Part shown: one piece after another, positions 8,488 through 16,273 of the stretch
Numbering within the stretch: position 1 is the first letter of the stretch
Layout of the letters: each line of letters opens with the position of its first letter
IMG/VR virus record: IMGVR_UViG_3300020185_000129
Coordinates: 1 to 37,137 of that record
From: a virus
Reading direction: 5' to 3' (one strand)
DNA length: 37,137 bases
Made by a program: the position numbers and the translations under genes
Notes under the pieces: generated by a model
What the model was told of the DNA's origin: nothing
Databases searched by the model: none
Seen by the model: only the letters and a program-made list of their open reading frames with translations

Positions 8488-11237
8488 CTGATAAAAAAAC
8501 TTCAAGAGTAGACTTAGGCGACGGCAGTGTTTTAACTTTTGCACACCCTGATGATTGGTCTGATGCGAAGATTAAAGCGTACGCTAGGCTAAACAGAAGC
8601 AAGGCTACGTCTACAAAGTCTACCGACACACCTACAGACAATAAAGCAGACGCTGACGAGATCACTACAGTCGATTTAGCCAAGCTTGGCCTGTCTAGGT
8701 TTGCTGTTCAGTTTGTCCCTGATGTTTTTCTATACAGCCGCGACGAAACCAACGCGGCTCTGGAAAGATCAGTAGGTAAATCAGAAGGCTTGTTTGACAC
8801 TGTTGGTTCAACGATGATGGAAGGCGAGGCAGAGAATCCCGGCGCTGTTAAGGAGAGAAAGGCTAGACAGATTGCTGGTGTGCCTGTAGACGCGGAGCTT
8901 GGTCTTGGGCAGGAAATCATAGCAGGCCTTTCTGATCCTCTTACGCTGGCGGGTACACCTATAAGAGCAGGCGTAACTAAGTTTTTGGCAGGCGCTGTCC
9001 CTGCTGTTACCTCTACAGTTGCAGGAACTACCGGAGGTGTTGTTGCTCCGCAGATAGTTAAAGAGTTAGGCGGCGGTGAGTTTGCTCAGGAAATGGCTGG
9101 CGCTGTTGCGGGCGGTGCTGCTGGCTTTGCTGCGGGTGCTGGCGTTACTCCGGTTGTCTCTACAGCAACTCGTGTAGGCGCTGAAGGATTTAAAAAGTTA
9201 ACGAACGCACCTGAAGCTTTAGCGAATAGTCAGGTTAGGTCTGAGTTGAATCAAATTAAAAACACTACAAAGCCTGAAGAGGTTGCTAATTCGGTCAACG
9301 AACTGGCTAGGCTTAAAGAAGAGATACCCGATCTAGAGCTTGGCGGTATCTTAGCGACAATGTTAGACAACGCTCCTGCGCGTAACTGGATAAAAAAGAC
9401 TTCAGCACAGAACAAGGCGTTTCAAAAGGAAGTCAACGATCTTGTTCAGCGCGAGACAGAAAAGCTAGCAGACAGGTTTGATGCTGTTGCTGGCATTGAC
9501 CCTGCTGCGCCTGTGACTAGACAGGAAATTGAAGTCGTGTTTCAGAAAGAGTTTGACAAGCAGGAAACTATATCAAGAGACAGGATTGACCGACAAAAAC
9601 AAAACATTGATAAGGTGTTAGCAGGTTTAACTACTAGGCTTACTGGAACAAAGGACGCTATTGACGTAGGCAGGACAGCTAACAAACTACTTGATAGAAA
9701 AGAATCAATGATCAGAAAGGAAGCTGACAAACTTTATGACGTTGTGAACAAGCGCGGTAAAAGTGTAAGGCTGACCGACAAGCAAGTGTTTGACGTTTGG
9801 AATAACTTTCGTAATGTACGCTTGCAAGATATGTTCGGCCCTCAGAGTAAGGTAGGGCAGCAGCTTGAGAAGCATTGGAAACCTACAGAGGTGGAAGACG
9901 CTGACGGAAACATGATGTTTGAGATGCCAAAAGTAACTGGCTCTGATCTTATCTCTTTAAAGAAGGCTGTCAACACTGAGATAACTAAACTGTCTAAGCG
10001 TAACCTGCGCGACGACATGCAAGCTAGCCAGACGCTTAACAAGCTCTATCAGACCAAAGAAATAATAAAGCAAACTATGGCAGACAAGGCGAAAACAGCG
10101 CCTACGTTTATTAAAGGCTTGCGTGACGCTGATGCGTTTTACTACAAAGAGCTTGGTCTTCCTATGCGCGCAGAAGGTATGCGGGATTTTACTGCAAAGC
10201 GTTTTGATAAAGGCGCTGCCGATGCTCTGATGAATTACCAGCAGGCTGAAGACTACGTTTCGTTTGTCGGTAAAGGCGGTGAGGCTGTGGTAAGACACGC
10301 TATAAGACTTAAAGCAGAGAAGGCTGGTGTAATCGGAGCAGATGGTAACATCAATCAGAGACAGCTTGACACGTTTGTTAGGCGCAATCAAAGATTGATA
10401 CAGCGTTTTGGAATGGCGCAGGAGTTTGCGGACACGGCAGGCAGACTAAGAACCATAAGGAATACAGAGGCGCGGCACAATCAGGCCTTTAAGGAGCAAA
10501 GCACCAAAAACGCAGAAGGTTTCTTTAAAACAATATCCAACATGAAGCTTTCTAAAGTGGTTGCAGAGATGCAGTCTAACCCAGCAAAGCGTAAAAGCTA
10601 CTTAGAAGAAATAAACAAGCTAAACGAAACTGAAAAAGCCTCTGTGTTGTCAGGGATACGTCAAGAGTTTTTGATGGGTTCTTACGGAAAGTCAGATTCA
10701 ATGGCAGACATTGTAAAAAGAAACTCTGAATTTGTTGATGATGTGTTTGGTGCTGGGTACGCCAAGAACATACAGAGACTCGCAGCAATCAGTGACAAGC
10801 TAAAGAAGATAGATTCTGTGTTGCTTGATAGCATGTCAGGTTCGCCTGTGATGGACACAGTGCAGGAGTCAATAGGCGTTAGCATACCTGAGCTTGCGGG
10901 TACGTTTAGAAACCAGATACTGTCACCGCAACGTAAAGTTATTAACACAGTGGCGCGGTCAGCAATCACAAAAGGAAAGGATAAGTTTTACAGTAAGTCA
11001 GCGGAGGTGTTGCTTGATCCTGACGTTGTTGCAGAGCTTGCCAACCCCCCTACAAGCGAATTTGCTAAGGCTTGGAAGGGATCTAAAGAGGCTGCTGTGA
11101 AGGTGGGACAGTACTACGTAGAGGCATTACAAGGATCGTTAAATCTTTCTACCATTAAAGCGTTCACGGCAGCGACTGACGTAACCACTCCAGCGGAACA
11201 GGAAGAACTAAAAAGGGGAGCCGAAGCTCCCAAGTAG
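8484..11237 (+). CDS. Large internal virion / ejection protein (gp16 position)
   Basis: 917 residues. Residues about 1-60 are polar. Residues about 150-235 are a long Gly/Ala hydrophobic region (AGAVPAVTSTVAGTTGGVV, AGAVAGGAAGFAAGAGV) suited to membrane insertion. The remainder is a long, charged helical body. It takes the last place of the T7-like order (adaptor, nozzle, three internal proteins). I see no transglycosylase motif in it, unlike T7 gp16. It ends six bases before the stop of the convergent minus-strand reductase gene, and its last codons double as that operon's terminator hairpin. Confidence 0.65.
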   Translation: MTDKKTSRVDLGDGSVLTFAHPDDWSDAKIKAYARLNRSKATSTKSTDTPTDNKADADEITTVDLAKLGLSRFAVQFVPDVFLYSRDETNAALERSVGKSEGLFDTVGSTMMEGEAENPGAVKERKARQIAGVPVDAELGLGQEIIAGLSDPLTLAGTPIRAGVTKFLAGAVPAVTSTVAGTTGGVVAPQIVKELGGGEFAQEMAGAVAGGAAGFAAGAGVTPVVSTATRVGAEGFKKLTNAPEALANSQVRSELNQIKNTTKPEEVANSVNELARLKEEIPDLELGGILATMLDNAPARNWIKKTSAQNKAFQKEVNDLVQRETEKLADRFDAVAGIDPAAPVTRQEIEVVFQKEFDKQETISRDRIDRQKQNIDKVLAGLTTRLTGTKDAIDVGRTANKLLDRKESMIRKEADKLYDVVNKRGKSVRLTDKQVFDVWNNFRNVRLQDMFGPQSKVGQQLEKHWKPTEVEDADGNMMFEMPKVTGSDLISLKKAVNTEITKLSKRNLRDDMQASQTLNKLYQTKEIIKQTMADKAKTAPTFIKGLRDADAFYYKELGLPMRAEGMRDFTAKRFDKGAADALMNYQQAEDYVSFVGKGGEAVVRHAIRLKAEKAGVIGADGNINQRQLDTFVRRNQRLIQRFGMAQEFADTAGRLRTIRNTEARHNQAFKEQSTKNAEGFFKTISNMKLSKVVAEMQSNPAKRKSYLEEINKLNETEKASVLSGIRQEFLMGSYGKSDSMADIVKRNSEFVDDVFGAGYAKNIQRLAAISDKLKKIDSVLLDSMSGSPVMDTVQESIGVSIPELAGTFRNQILSPQRKVINTVARSAITKGKDKFYSKSAEVLLDPDVVAELANPPTSEFAKAWKGSKEAAVKVGQYYVEALQGSLNLSTIKAFTAATDVTTPAEQEELKRGAEAPK
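11210..11231 (-). terminator. Rho-independent terminator of the minus-strand early operon, inside the plus-strand CDS
   Basis: Read on the minus strand: GGGAGC, loop TTCG, GCTCCC, then CTTTTTAG. This is a perfect 6-bp GC-rich stem with a UUCG tetraloop and a U-run, placed just after the reductase stop. On the plus strand the same hairpin is followed by AAGTAG rather than Us, so it should act only on minus-strand transcripts. Confidence 0.85.
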
Positions 11238-11243
11238 TGAACG

Positions 11244-13109
11244 TTAAAGTTCGCAGTTGTTACCAGTACAAGCCAGTTGCTGTGATCCTTCGGTCATGTC
11301 GCTGGCTTCTTCTATGTCCCAACTAAAGTCTTTCGGAAAGTCTTTGCATAACTTGTTATACGTTGACTTGTCGATAGCTTCATAGGGCGCTTGCTGGTAG
11401 TTGTGGTCACTGTACGGTAAGAAACTAATACCACTGATCTTATCGAACTTGTTGTACAGCCACTGTCCTACCTCTAAGAACTCATCGTCCCTGTAGTAAC
11501 AGGTCATTGACGGCTTGTGCTCACACCAGTAGTCCTGATAGATTTCCCACAACTCTAGCTGTTCCATAGCGCCCATGTCTGACGCCAGCACAGCGCAGTC
11601 AGGAGCCTCCATAGGAAAGCTGAACACCTTAGTGTTGGGTGACATAACATCATCCTCCACAGGTACACCAGCAGCCTCCAGTACAGCACACAGCGGATCG
11701 TCAGAGGAACCTCGAACGCGCCTTATGTAGTGCCGTGAGAATCTGGGGTGAATGCCCGAAGCAGAATCCACAAGCTGACTAACAGTACCACTGGGCTTAA
11801 CAGCAGTAATAGCAGTAGAAGCGTTAATCCCAAGTCGATCAGCGTGTGCCTTGTTCGTAGCCACAGCTTCTTCACGTAACGCCTTAAGCCACTTCTTAAG
11901 TTTGTCACTGTCTTCCCTCCCGGATAGTACAGGGTGATCCATGATACCAGTTAATGACACACCCAACAAAGCCTCCTCTTTTGTGTTAGTCTCCCATATC
12001 TTACGCAGGTACCTAAAGTTAGTTAGCGTAGCCTGAAGAGTTCCAAGGACAGTAGCGACACGTACCTTTCGTTTGAGGTCTGACAGCGTATCGGCTGGCC
12101 TGACAACAACTTCTGACAGGTTACAGAATTGATAGGGCCTGAGGATAATTTCACTGCATGGATTAGTTCCAAAATCATAGGTAGCATCTCGTCGCTCGTT
12201 CTTTGCAGCTTGCTTTTGACTTGCGACTCTAGAGAACATACCTCGTTCACCTGACCTTGACTCATATAAACTTGTCCACTCGTTTAGGAACGCCTCGAAG
12301 TCGGGCTTCTCTGTATAACATGCACTGTTGTTTGCTAGTCCACGCTGCGGATTGTCTATCCACCACTGTCCTGACTTGGCTCGTCGGATTCTGTCGTCTG
12401 TAAGGTTACTGAGACCGATAAGGGCACTTCGTCTGACCCCGCCCACGACAACGATCTGTGCAATCTTACAGCATACATCGTGGCACTCGACAGAACTGAG
12501 CTTGCGTCCAGCAGCGGCCCGAAAGATGTCAACGGTGAACCGGAACAGATCTTCAAGAGGCTCTGGCCCAGAAGCTCTACCTCCGAATGTCTTGAGGGGT
12601 GCACCCGAAGGCCGTACTCCAGATACGTCCCACTTTGGAACTTGACCACTATAGAGCATAGCGATGAGTTCCCGGTAAGCTTTGGCCCAGCCAATCTTTG
12701 AGTCTGATACGTGTATAACACTGTCGGTTTCATGGAAGTCCTCTGCTACCTCTGGCAACTTCTGAATGTACTGTCGTTCTACTGAGAATCCCGCACCTGT
12801 GCCACACATTAGAACGTACATCATTTCATCAAATGCTTTAGGGTGATCAATAGGCATGTAGCTACAGTTAAACCCTGCAACGTTGTCACGATCAAGAGCG
12901 TCACCCGCAGTCATCAACGCCCTCATCGAAGGCATTACCTCTAGGTTCTCAATGGCTTTACGCGCCTCCTTAGCGTCAGCCTCTGGTAGCTTGTCACCCC
13001 AGTAGTCCACGTATCTGCCTACGGTTTCTTGCCAAGTCTCACGGCGTTGCTTCTCTGGTATGTAACGTGCGTACCTTGACTTGTGTATGTACTGTTGATA
13101 TGCGTCCAT
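11244..13109 (-). CDS. nrdJ: Class II (adenosylcobalamin-dependent) ribonucleoside-triphosphate reductase, monomeric type
   Basis: 621 residues. It reduces ribonucleotides to deoxyribonucleotides with adenosylcobalamin as radical source, supplying precursors for phage DNA. All expected cysteines can be placed against the Lactobacillus leichmannii enzyme: C82 (FNCSYM) and C329 are the redox pair; C318 in NPCSE (with E320) is the thiyl radical site, 11 residues before C329 as in the model; C614 and C619 near the C-terminus (LACTGNNCEL) are the thioredoxin-reducible shuttle pair. It is somewhat shorter than the roughly 740-residue bacterial enzyme. It is the last gene of the minus-strand operon, starts at ATG 13109 behind GGAGGAGAA, and depends on host cobalamin and a thioredoxin-type reductant. 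Confidence 0.95.
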   Translation of the reverse strand: MDAYQQYIHKSRYARYIPEKQRRETWQETVGRYVDYWGDKLPEADAKEARKAIENLEVMPSMRALMTAGDALDRDNVAGFNCSYMPIDHPKAFDEMMYVLMCGTGAGFSVERQYIQKLPEVAEDFHETDSVIHVSDSKIGWAKAYRELIAMLYSGQVPKWDVSGVRPSGAPLKTFGGRASGPEPLEDLFRFTVDIFRAAAGRKLSSVECHDVCCKIAQIVVVGGVRRSALIGLSNLTDDRIRRAKSGQWWIDNPQRGLANNSACYTEKPDFEAFLNEWTSLYESRSGERGMFSRVASQKQAAKNERRDATYDFGTNPCSEIILRPYQFCNLSEVVVRPADTLSDLKRKVRVATVLGTLQATLTNFRYLRKIWETNTKEEALLGVSLTGIMDHPVLSGREDSDKLKKWLKALREEAVATNKAHADRLGINASTAITAVKPSGTVSQLVDSASGIHPRFSRHYIRRVRGSSDDPLCAVLEAAGVPVEDDVMSPNTKVFSFPMEAPDCAVLASDMGAMEQLELWEIYQDYWCEHKPSMTCYYRDDEFLEVGQWLYNKFDKISGISFLPYSDHNYQQAPYEAIDKSTYNKLCKDFPKDFSWDIEEASDMTEGSQQLACTGNNCEL

Positions 13110-13367
13110 CTATTCTTCTCCTCCGTACCCTAAAGTCTCTAACATAATTGAGTGTGCTCCCATCGTTAACAGCATGTGTGCTGAATCTGGATAGCTGTCG
13201 TTACTGATAACCTGCATCACCTTATCATCGCTGAATACAACGATAGCTGTCTTAACGTCTATGCCTCCCTCTTCCATCTCATCTACTGCGTCAGCCAAAG
13301 ACTGAAACAAGTCAGACGCCTTGACAGCCTCTTTGGTTTTACCGAACTCACCTTGAACTACCTTCAT
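13110..13367 (-). CDS. Hypothetical protein upstream of nrdJ
   Basis: 85 residues from ATG 13367. The frame also has a GTG at 13388, but ATG 13367 overlaps the stop of the 31-aa peptide (ATGA), so I prefer it. It is acidic, with a helical middle (SDLFQSLADAVDEMEEGG) and a strand-like segment (KTAIVVFSDDKVMQVISN). No signal peptide, membrane segment or known family. Its stop directly abuts the reductase start, and its 3' end carries the reductase Shine-Dalgarno, so the two are co-translated. Confidence 0.6.
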   Translation of the reverse strand: MKVVQGEFGKTKEAVKASDLFQSLADAVDEMEEGGIDVKTAIVVFSDDKVMQVISNDSYPDSAHMLLTMGAHSIMLETLGYGGEE

Positions 13368-13459
13368 AAGAACTCTGCCACTAACCACGTTACGTTAAAG
13401 ACAAGCAACACAATTATGAATGTGTAGTATATTGTCTGCTCTGTGTCATACTTGTTCAT
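13364..13459 (-). CDS. Micro-membrane peptide (31 aa)
   Basis: MNKYDTEQTIYY is followed by a single hydrophobic span (TFIIVLLVFNVTWLV) and AEFL. Start ATG 13459 has AGAGGAT seven bases upstream and overlaps the DUF3310 stop (ATGA); the stop overlaps the next start (ATGA). Overlaps on both sides and a strong ribosome site make it a probable real gene. A single-span inner-membrane peptide of unknown function. Confidence 0.6.
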   Translation of the reverse strand: MNKYDTEQTIYYTFIIVLLVFNVTWLVAEFL

Positions 13460-13839
13460 TGGTTATCCTCTATCAATGCATCAATCAACCTATTAAGATA
13501 CCAGTCAGCCTTGCGTAGATCCTCAACAGGTTTTTCTTTGTAGTCGTAGCGCCATAGATACTTCATCACGTTACCCTTGAGATAACCGAAGTACTGATCA
13601 GCATCCATAGATGCACGTATAGCTTCGATGGCCTCAATCGCTCCTGTGTTGTAGTGATCTGGATTCTCTACAGGACACGGCTCCTTAGTCCAAGTCTTGA
13701 CACCGTTGCGTACCACGTACTCGTCAGGCTCAAAGCCAGCAGGTGTGTCAGAGGGATGGTACAACTTAGCTGCTACTGTGTCCCATTCTCGTGGTGATGC
13801 TGAGTCTATTGAAAGGTTACGATTACTTTTAGTTGTCAT
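13456..13839 (-). CDS. DUF3310 family protein
   Basis: 127 residues. The C-terminal half carries the family signature: NPDHYNTG, then IEAIEAIRASM, then FGYLKGNVMKYLWRYDYKEK and DLRKADWYLNRLI. This compact helical domain is widespread in phages beside replication and nucleotide-metabolism genes. It is sometimes labelled nucleotide kinase-like, but its reaction is not established. The N-terminal 55 residues look like a variable linker. Start ATG 13839 lies behind GGAGG inside the end of the upstream gene. Confidence 0.85.
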   Translation of the reverse strand: MTTKSNRNLSIDSASPREWDTVAAKLYHPSDTPAGFEPDEYVVRNGVKTWTKEPCPVENPDHYNTGAIEAIEAIRASMDADQYFGYLKGNVMKYLWRYDYKEKPVEDLRKADWYLNRLIDALIEDNQ

Positions 13840-14002
13840 CTACTTCGTCCTCCAATCCGTTAAACTTATCTATGTTAGTCTGTATCTTATCCTGAAACTT
13901 ATCGACAAGATCGTAAGAGTTTATCTCAAGAACTTCAAGCAGTGTTATCTCATCTATGTTGTCTGCTATAAGCTCAAGCATCTCATCAAACGTCCGTGCC
14001 AT
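13829..14002 (-). CDS. Small acidic helical protein (57 aa)
   Basis: Begins MARTFDEMLELIADNIDEI and is almost entirely amphipathic and acidic; the C-terminus is LEDEVDDN. ATG 14002 is preceded by TCGGAGGCGGT, a strong ribosome site within the last codons of the phosphoesterase gene (17-base overlap). It ends 11 bases into the DUF3310 gene and supplies that gene's Shine-Dalgarno. No family function recognised. Confidence 0.6.
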   Translation of the reverse strand: MARTFDEMLELIADNIDEITLLEVLEINSYDLVDKFQDKIQTNIDKFNGLEDEVDDN

Positions 14003-14753
14003 ACCGCCTCCGAAGGTACGTCATGCTGATAGGCATCTCGTCAAACGCACCGTTGTCTACTTCATTGAACATCCACAGCCCAGCCCAGCTACCGTTAGTT
14101 TGTGGGTTAAGATACTCTTCATCATGTTGGTAAAAGATACCGCCGAACAGGGCAGTCATACGTTTACCTGATGCGTCGCGATCAAAAGCAATATCCCTGT
14201 CTTGAACGTGACCCATCACACAACTCATGTGCTTCTTCTGTAGCAGTAGCTTCGCTGACGAAACAGGTCTGCCCATGACACCACTGGTGAAGTAGTGACA
14301 GTACGCTACACCATCAATGACCACAGGCTTTAGGTAGGGATGTACCTCCCAGCCCTTCAGCGCCAAGTCATCATAGCTCATCAGCCCTTCAAGCTTTGCG
14401 TCATTCTCTACTGCACGTTCGATGCGCTGCTCGTGGTTGCCCATCGTAAAGACTAGGCGTGGCTTCCATACTGTCTTCTTGTTACTGCGCAATCGTTTTT
14501 GCTCTGCCTTGATAGTGTCCATGAACGCAGCCATAGCCTTGTTGCCAGCCTGTACGTCCTCAGAGTAGCGCCGTCCCTCGAAGGACTTCTTACCTACGTC
14601 GTAACTGGAAAGGCTAGGCATATCCCAATGATCACCAAGGTGGATGATAACATCAGGCTTAGTAGCAACAGCGTACCGAGCGGCCCATCGAATATGTTCA
14701 TAGTTGTCTCCCGGTTTTACTTGAGTGTCAGGTATGATTAAGTGTCTAGTCAT
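13986..14753 (-). CDS. Calcineurin-like metallophosphoesterase
   Basis: 255 residues from ATG 14753 (GGAGTGG upstream, ATGA overlap with the endonuclease). Metal-binding motifs appear in the expected order: PDTQV near residue 8, HLGDHWD near 38-44, TMGNHEQR near 103-110, then histidine-containing segments YCHYF and MGHVQD. The first motif has DTQ where DxH is usual, a common variation in phage members. The family hydrolyses phosphodiesters or phosphomonoesters; members beside T7-like nucleases may process DNA or nucleotides. The substrate cannot be told from sequence. Confidence 0.85.
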   Translation of the reverse strand: MTRHLIIPDTQVKPGDNYEHIRWAARYAVATKPDVIIHLGDHWDMPSLSSYDVGKKSFEGRRYSEDVQAGNKAMAAFMDTIKAEQKRLRSNKKTVWKPRLVFTMGNHEQRIERAVENDAKLEGLMSYDDLALKGWEVHPYLKPVVIDGVAYCHYFTSGVMGRPVSSAKLLLQKKHMSCVMGHVQDRDIAFDRDASGKRMTALFGGIFYQHDEEYLNPQTNGSWAGLWMFNEVDNGAFDEMPISMTYLRRRYGTDV

Positions 14754-15151
14754 TGCGTCCACTCCTTTGGTAAAGTCTTTGGAGTGTACCAATCAAATCC
14801 GTTGCGCTCTGCCCAGTCTGACATGCAGTAGTAGCTTCCGTCTTTGCGCTTGGTTGCTGCTGGCATTCTGTTGTTGGGGTTTTGGAACACGAATACCAAC
14901 TCCTCCTCTGGCTTGAGAGCCTTCTTGACATCGACATATTTACGAGCCTCTGGTTTCTCACGGAATCTCCCTTTGGCTTCGATATAATATGTTATACCGT
15001 TGGCCTTGTAAGTGAAGTCAGGATGGTAATGTTTGTGTTGTACGTATGCAACGGCACAAGGGTGATACTCACATCCCTTAAGCTGCTGCGCTAAGTCCCA
15101 TTCAAGCCACGAGTCGTAGCCCTTAGGAACATTATCTCTGGTTCGGCGCAT
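14750..15151 (-). CDS. Endonuclease I (T7 gp3-like Holliday junction resolvase)
   Basis: 133 residues, close to the 149 of T7 gp3. The conserved nuclease core is present: SWLEWDLAQQL (catalytic Glu helix), HYHPDFTY (compare TYTPDF in T7) and YYIEAKGRFRE (compare VETKG, Glu-x-Lys). It cuts branched DNA, resolving replication and recombination intermediates and helping degrade host DNA. ATG 15151 is chosen over upstream in-frame starts because AGGAGAG lies just before it. It overlaps the exonuclease end by 20 bases and the phosphoesterase start by ATGA. Confidence 0.9.
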   Translation of the reverse strand: MRRTRDNVPKGYDSWLEWDLAQQLKGCEYHPCAVAYVQHKHYHPDFTYKANGITYYIEAKGRFREKPEARKYVDVKKALKPEEELVFVFQNPNNRMPAATKRKDGSYYCMSDWAERNGFDWYTPKTLPKEWTQ

Positions 15152-15818
15152 TCCAGATCTCTCCTTCTTGACGGCGTAGGTACAGTAACCTTGCGTTCTC
15201 AATGACACGCTCTTCGTCGTCATACATTTCGACACACACATCATACATCTCACGTTCAGTTGTGCAGTCAGCCAGTGCTTTCTTAGCCTTGACTGGGCCT
15301 ACACCCTTGATACCGATGATGTTATCTGCGCGGTCACCCGTTAGTATTTGTTCGTACAAGAAACGTACAGCATCTTCTTCGCTAACGTCGTAGAAACTCT
15401 GCTTGTTAGGGTTGAAGTGCTTGCCCGGAACCTGATCGAAGTCCTTGTCGATACTGACAATCAGTGAGTCGTCGTCGGCGGTAGCAGCAATGGCGATCAA
15501 GTCGTCTGCCTCTTCCTCTACGCTAACGATAGCAGCCCACTCGTCTATCAGGTACTGCCTAATGGCTCCAAGGTGCTCAGGCTTTGGCTTGTCTTTCCTG
15601 TTTGCTTTGTAGCCAGCAGTCACTGCGATGTTGTCTCGGAAGTTGCCCTTTCCCGTGAGGTATACACGGTACTCAGGCTCGTCCTCGATGAGGATGTACA
15701 AGTCGCTGATCAAGTCAGACAGATAAGCACCAGCACTATACGCCGCGTACTCCTCTCTGTCCTCCTGTGACTTGTACGCGCAGCGGTAGGCTACGATATC
15801 CCCATCGATATGAATCAC
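15132..15818 (-). CDS. 5'-3' exonuclease (T7 gp6-like, PIN/FEN fold)
   Basis: 228 residues from GTG 15818, which overlaps the SSB stop (GTGA). Metal-binding acidic motifs: HIDGDIVAYR at the N-terminus, EEEADDLIAIAA near residue 100, SIDKDFDQVPG near 122 and GDRADNIIGIKGVGPVKAKK near 160-180, the last being the helix-3-turn-helix that binds DNA. It removes RNA primers and degrades DNA from 5' ends, in T7 also host DNA. It sits in a replication block with SSB and polymerase. Confidence 0.9.
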   Translation of the reverse strand: MIHIDGDIVAYRCAYKSQEDREEYAAYSAGAYLSDLISDLYILIEDEPEYRVYLTGKGNFRDNIAVTAGYKANRKDKPKPEHLGAIRQYLIDEWAAIVSVEEEADDLIAIAATADDDSLIVSIDKDFDQVPGKHFNPNKQSFYDVSEEDAVRFLYEQILTGDRADNIIGIKGVGPVKAKKALADCTTEREMYDVCVEMYDDEERVIENARLLYLRRQEGEIWNAPNQR

Positions 15819-16213
15819 AGTGCGTCAGCCTCGTCAACAGTATCGTCAACGTACTCGATCATCTTCGTGACCTTGCACTTGATCATGCTTGGGCTACGTC
15901 CTGTACCTACTGACCAGTCATAGTAACCAACAACACAGACTGCTTCACTGCCGTTAGCGATCATAACATCGGAGTCATACTCGACACCCTGATCATCTGT
16001 AACGCGCATCGGATTCTTACTCTTCATCGTAATGAAGTAATCCTTCTCGTCACCCTTGTTAGCAGCGGCGATACCCATGTCGTCCAGCGCAGCTACAGCT
16101 TTCTCGCTCAGGTTACCCAACACTATCTGGTACTTGTCACTAAACTTATTAAGCTTGTTGCGCTCAACCCAGTAGAGTGTACCTTTAAGTGTAAGTGGTT
16201 GTGGCTTATCCAT
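15815..16213 (-). CDS. Single-stranded DNA-binding protein (OB-fold, gp2.5 functional type)
   Basis: 132 residues. Beta-rich start (LTLKGTLYWVERNKLNKFSDKYQIVLGNL) and a Lys-rich core (YFITMKSKNPMRV), ending in an acidic tail (EYVDDTVDEADAL) like the tails phage SSBs use to contact polymerase and helicase. Shorter than T7 gp2.5 (232 residues), so the assignment rests on fold pattern, acidic tail and position between polymerase and exonuclease. ATG 16213 has AAGGAAAG upstream and its own strong promoter, giving the protein a separate, probably high, transcription level. Confidence 0.78.
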   Translation of the reverse strand: MDKPQPLTLKGTLYWVERNKLNKFSDKYQIVLGNLSEKAVAALDDMGIAAANKGDEKDYFITMKSKNPMRVTDDQGVEYDSDVMIANGSEAVCVVGYYDWSVGTGRSPSMIKCKVTKMIEYVDDTVDEADAL

Positions 16214-16244
16214 AATGCTTTCCTTTTTAGTTAACTACCGTAAT

Positions 16245-16273
16245 ATTATACCATGTATTTTAACAGGTGTCAA
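16245..16273 (-). promoter_or_regulatory. Sigma70 promoter for the SSB-exonuclease-nrdJ segment
   Basis: On the minus strand: TTGACA (16273-16268), 17-bp spacer ending AAAATACATGG, TATAAT (16250-16245). Both hexamers are exact consensus and the spacer ends in an extended -10 TG. The -35 box contains the TGA stop of the DNA polymerase gene. SSB starts 32 bases downstream of the -10. Confidence 0.92.
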
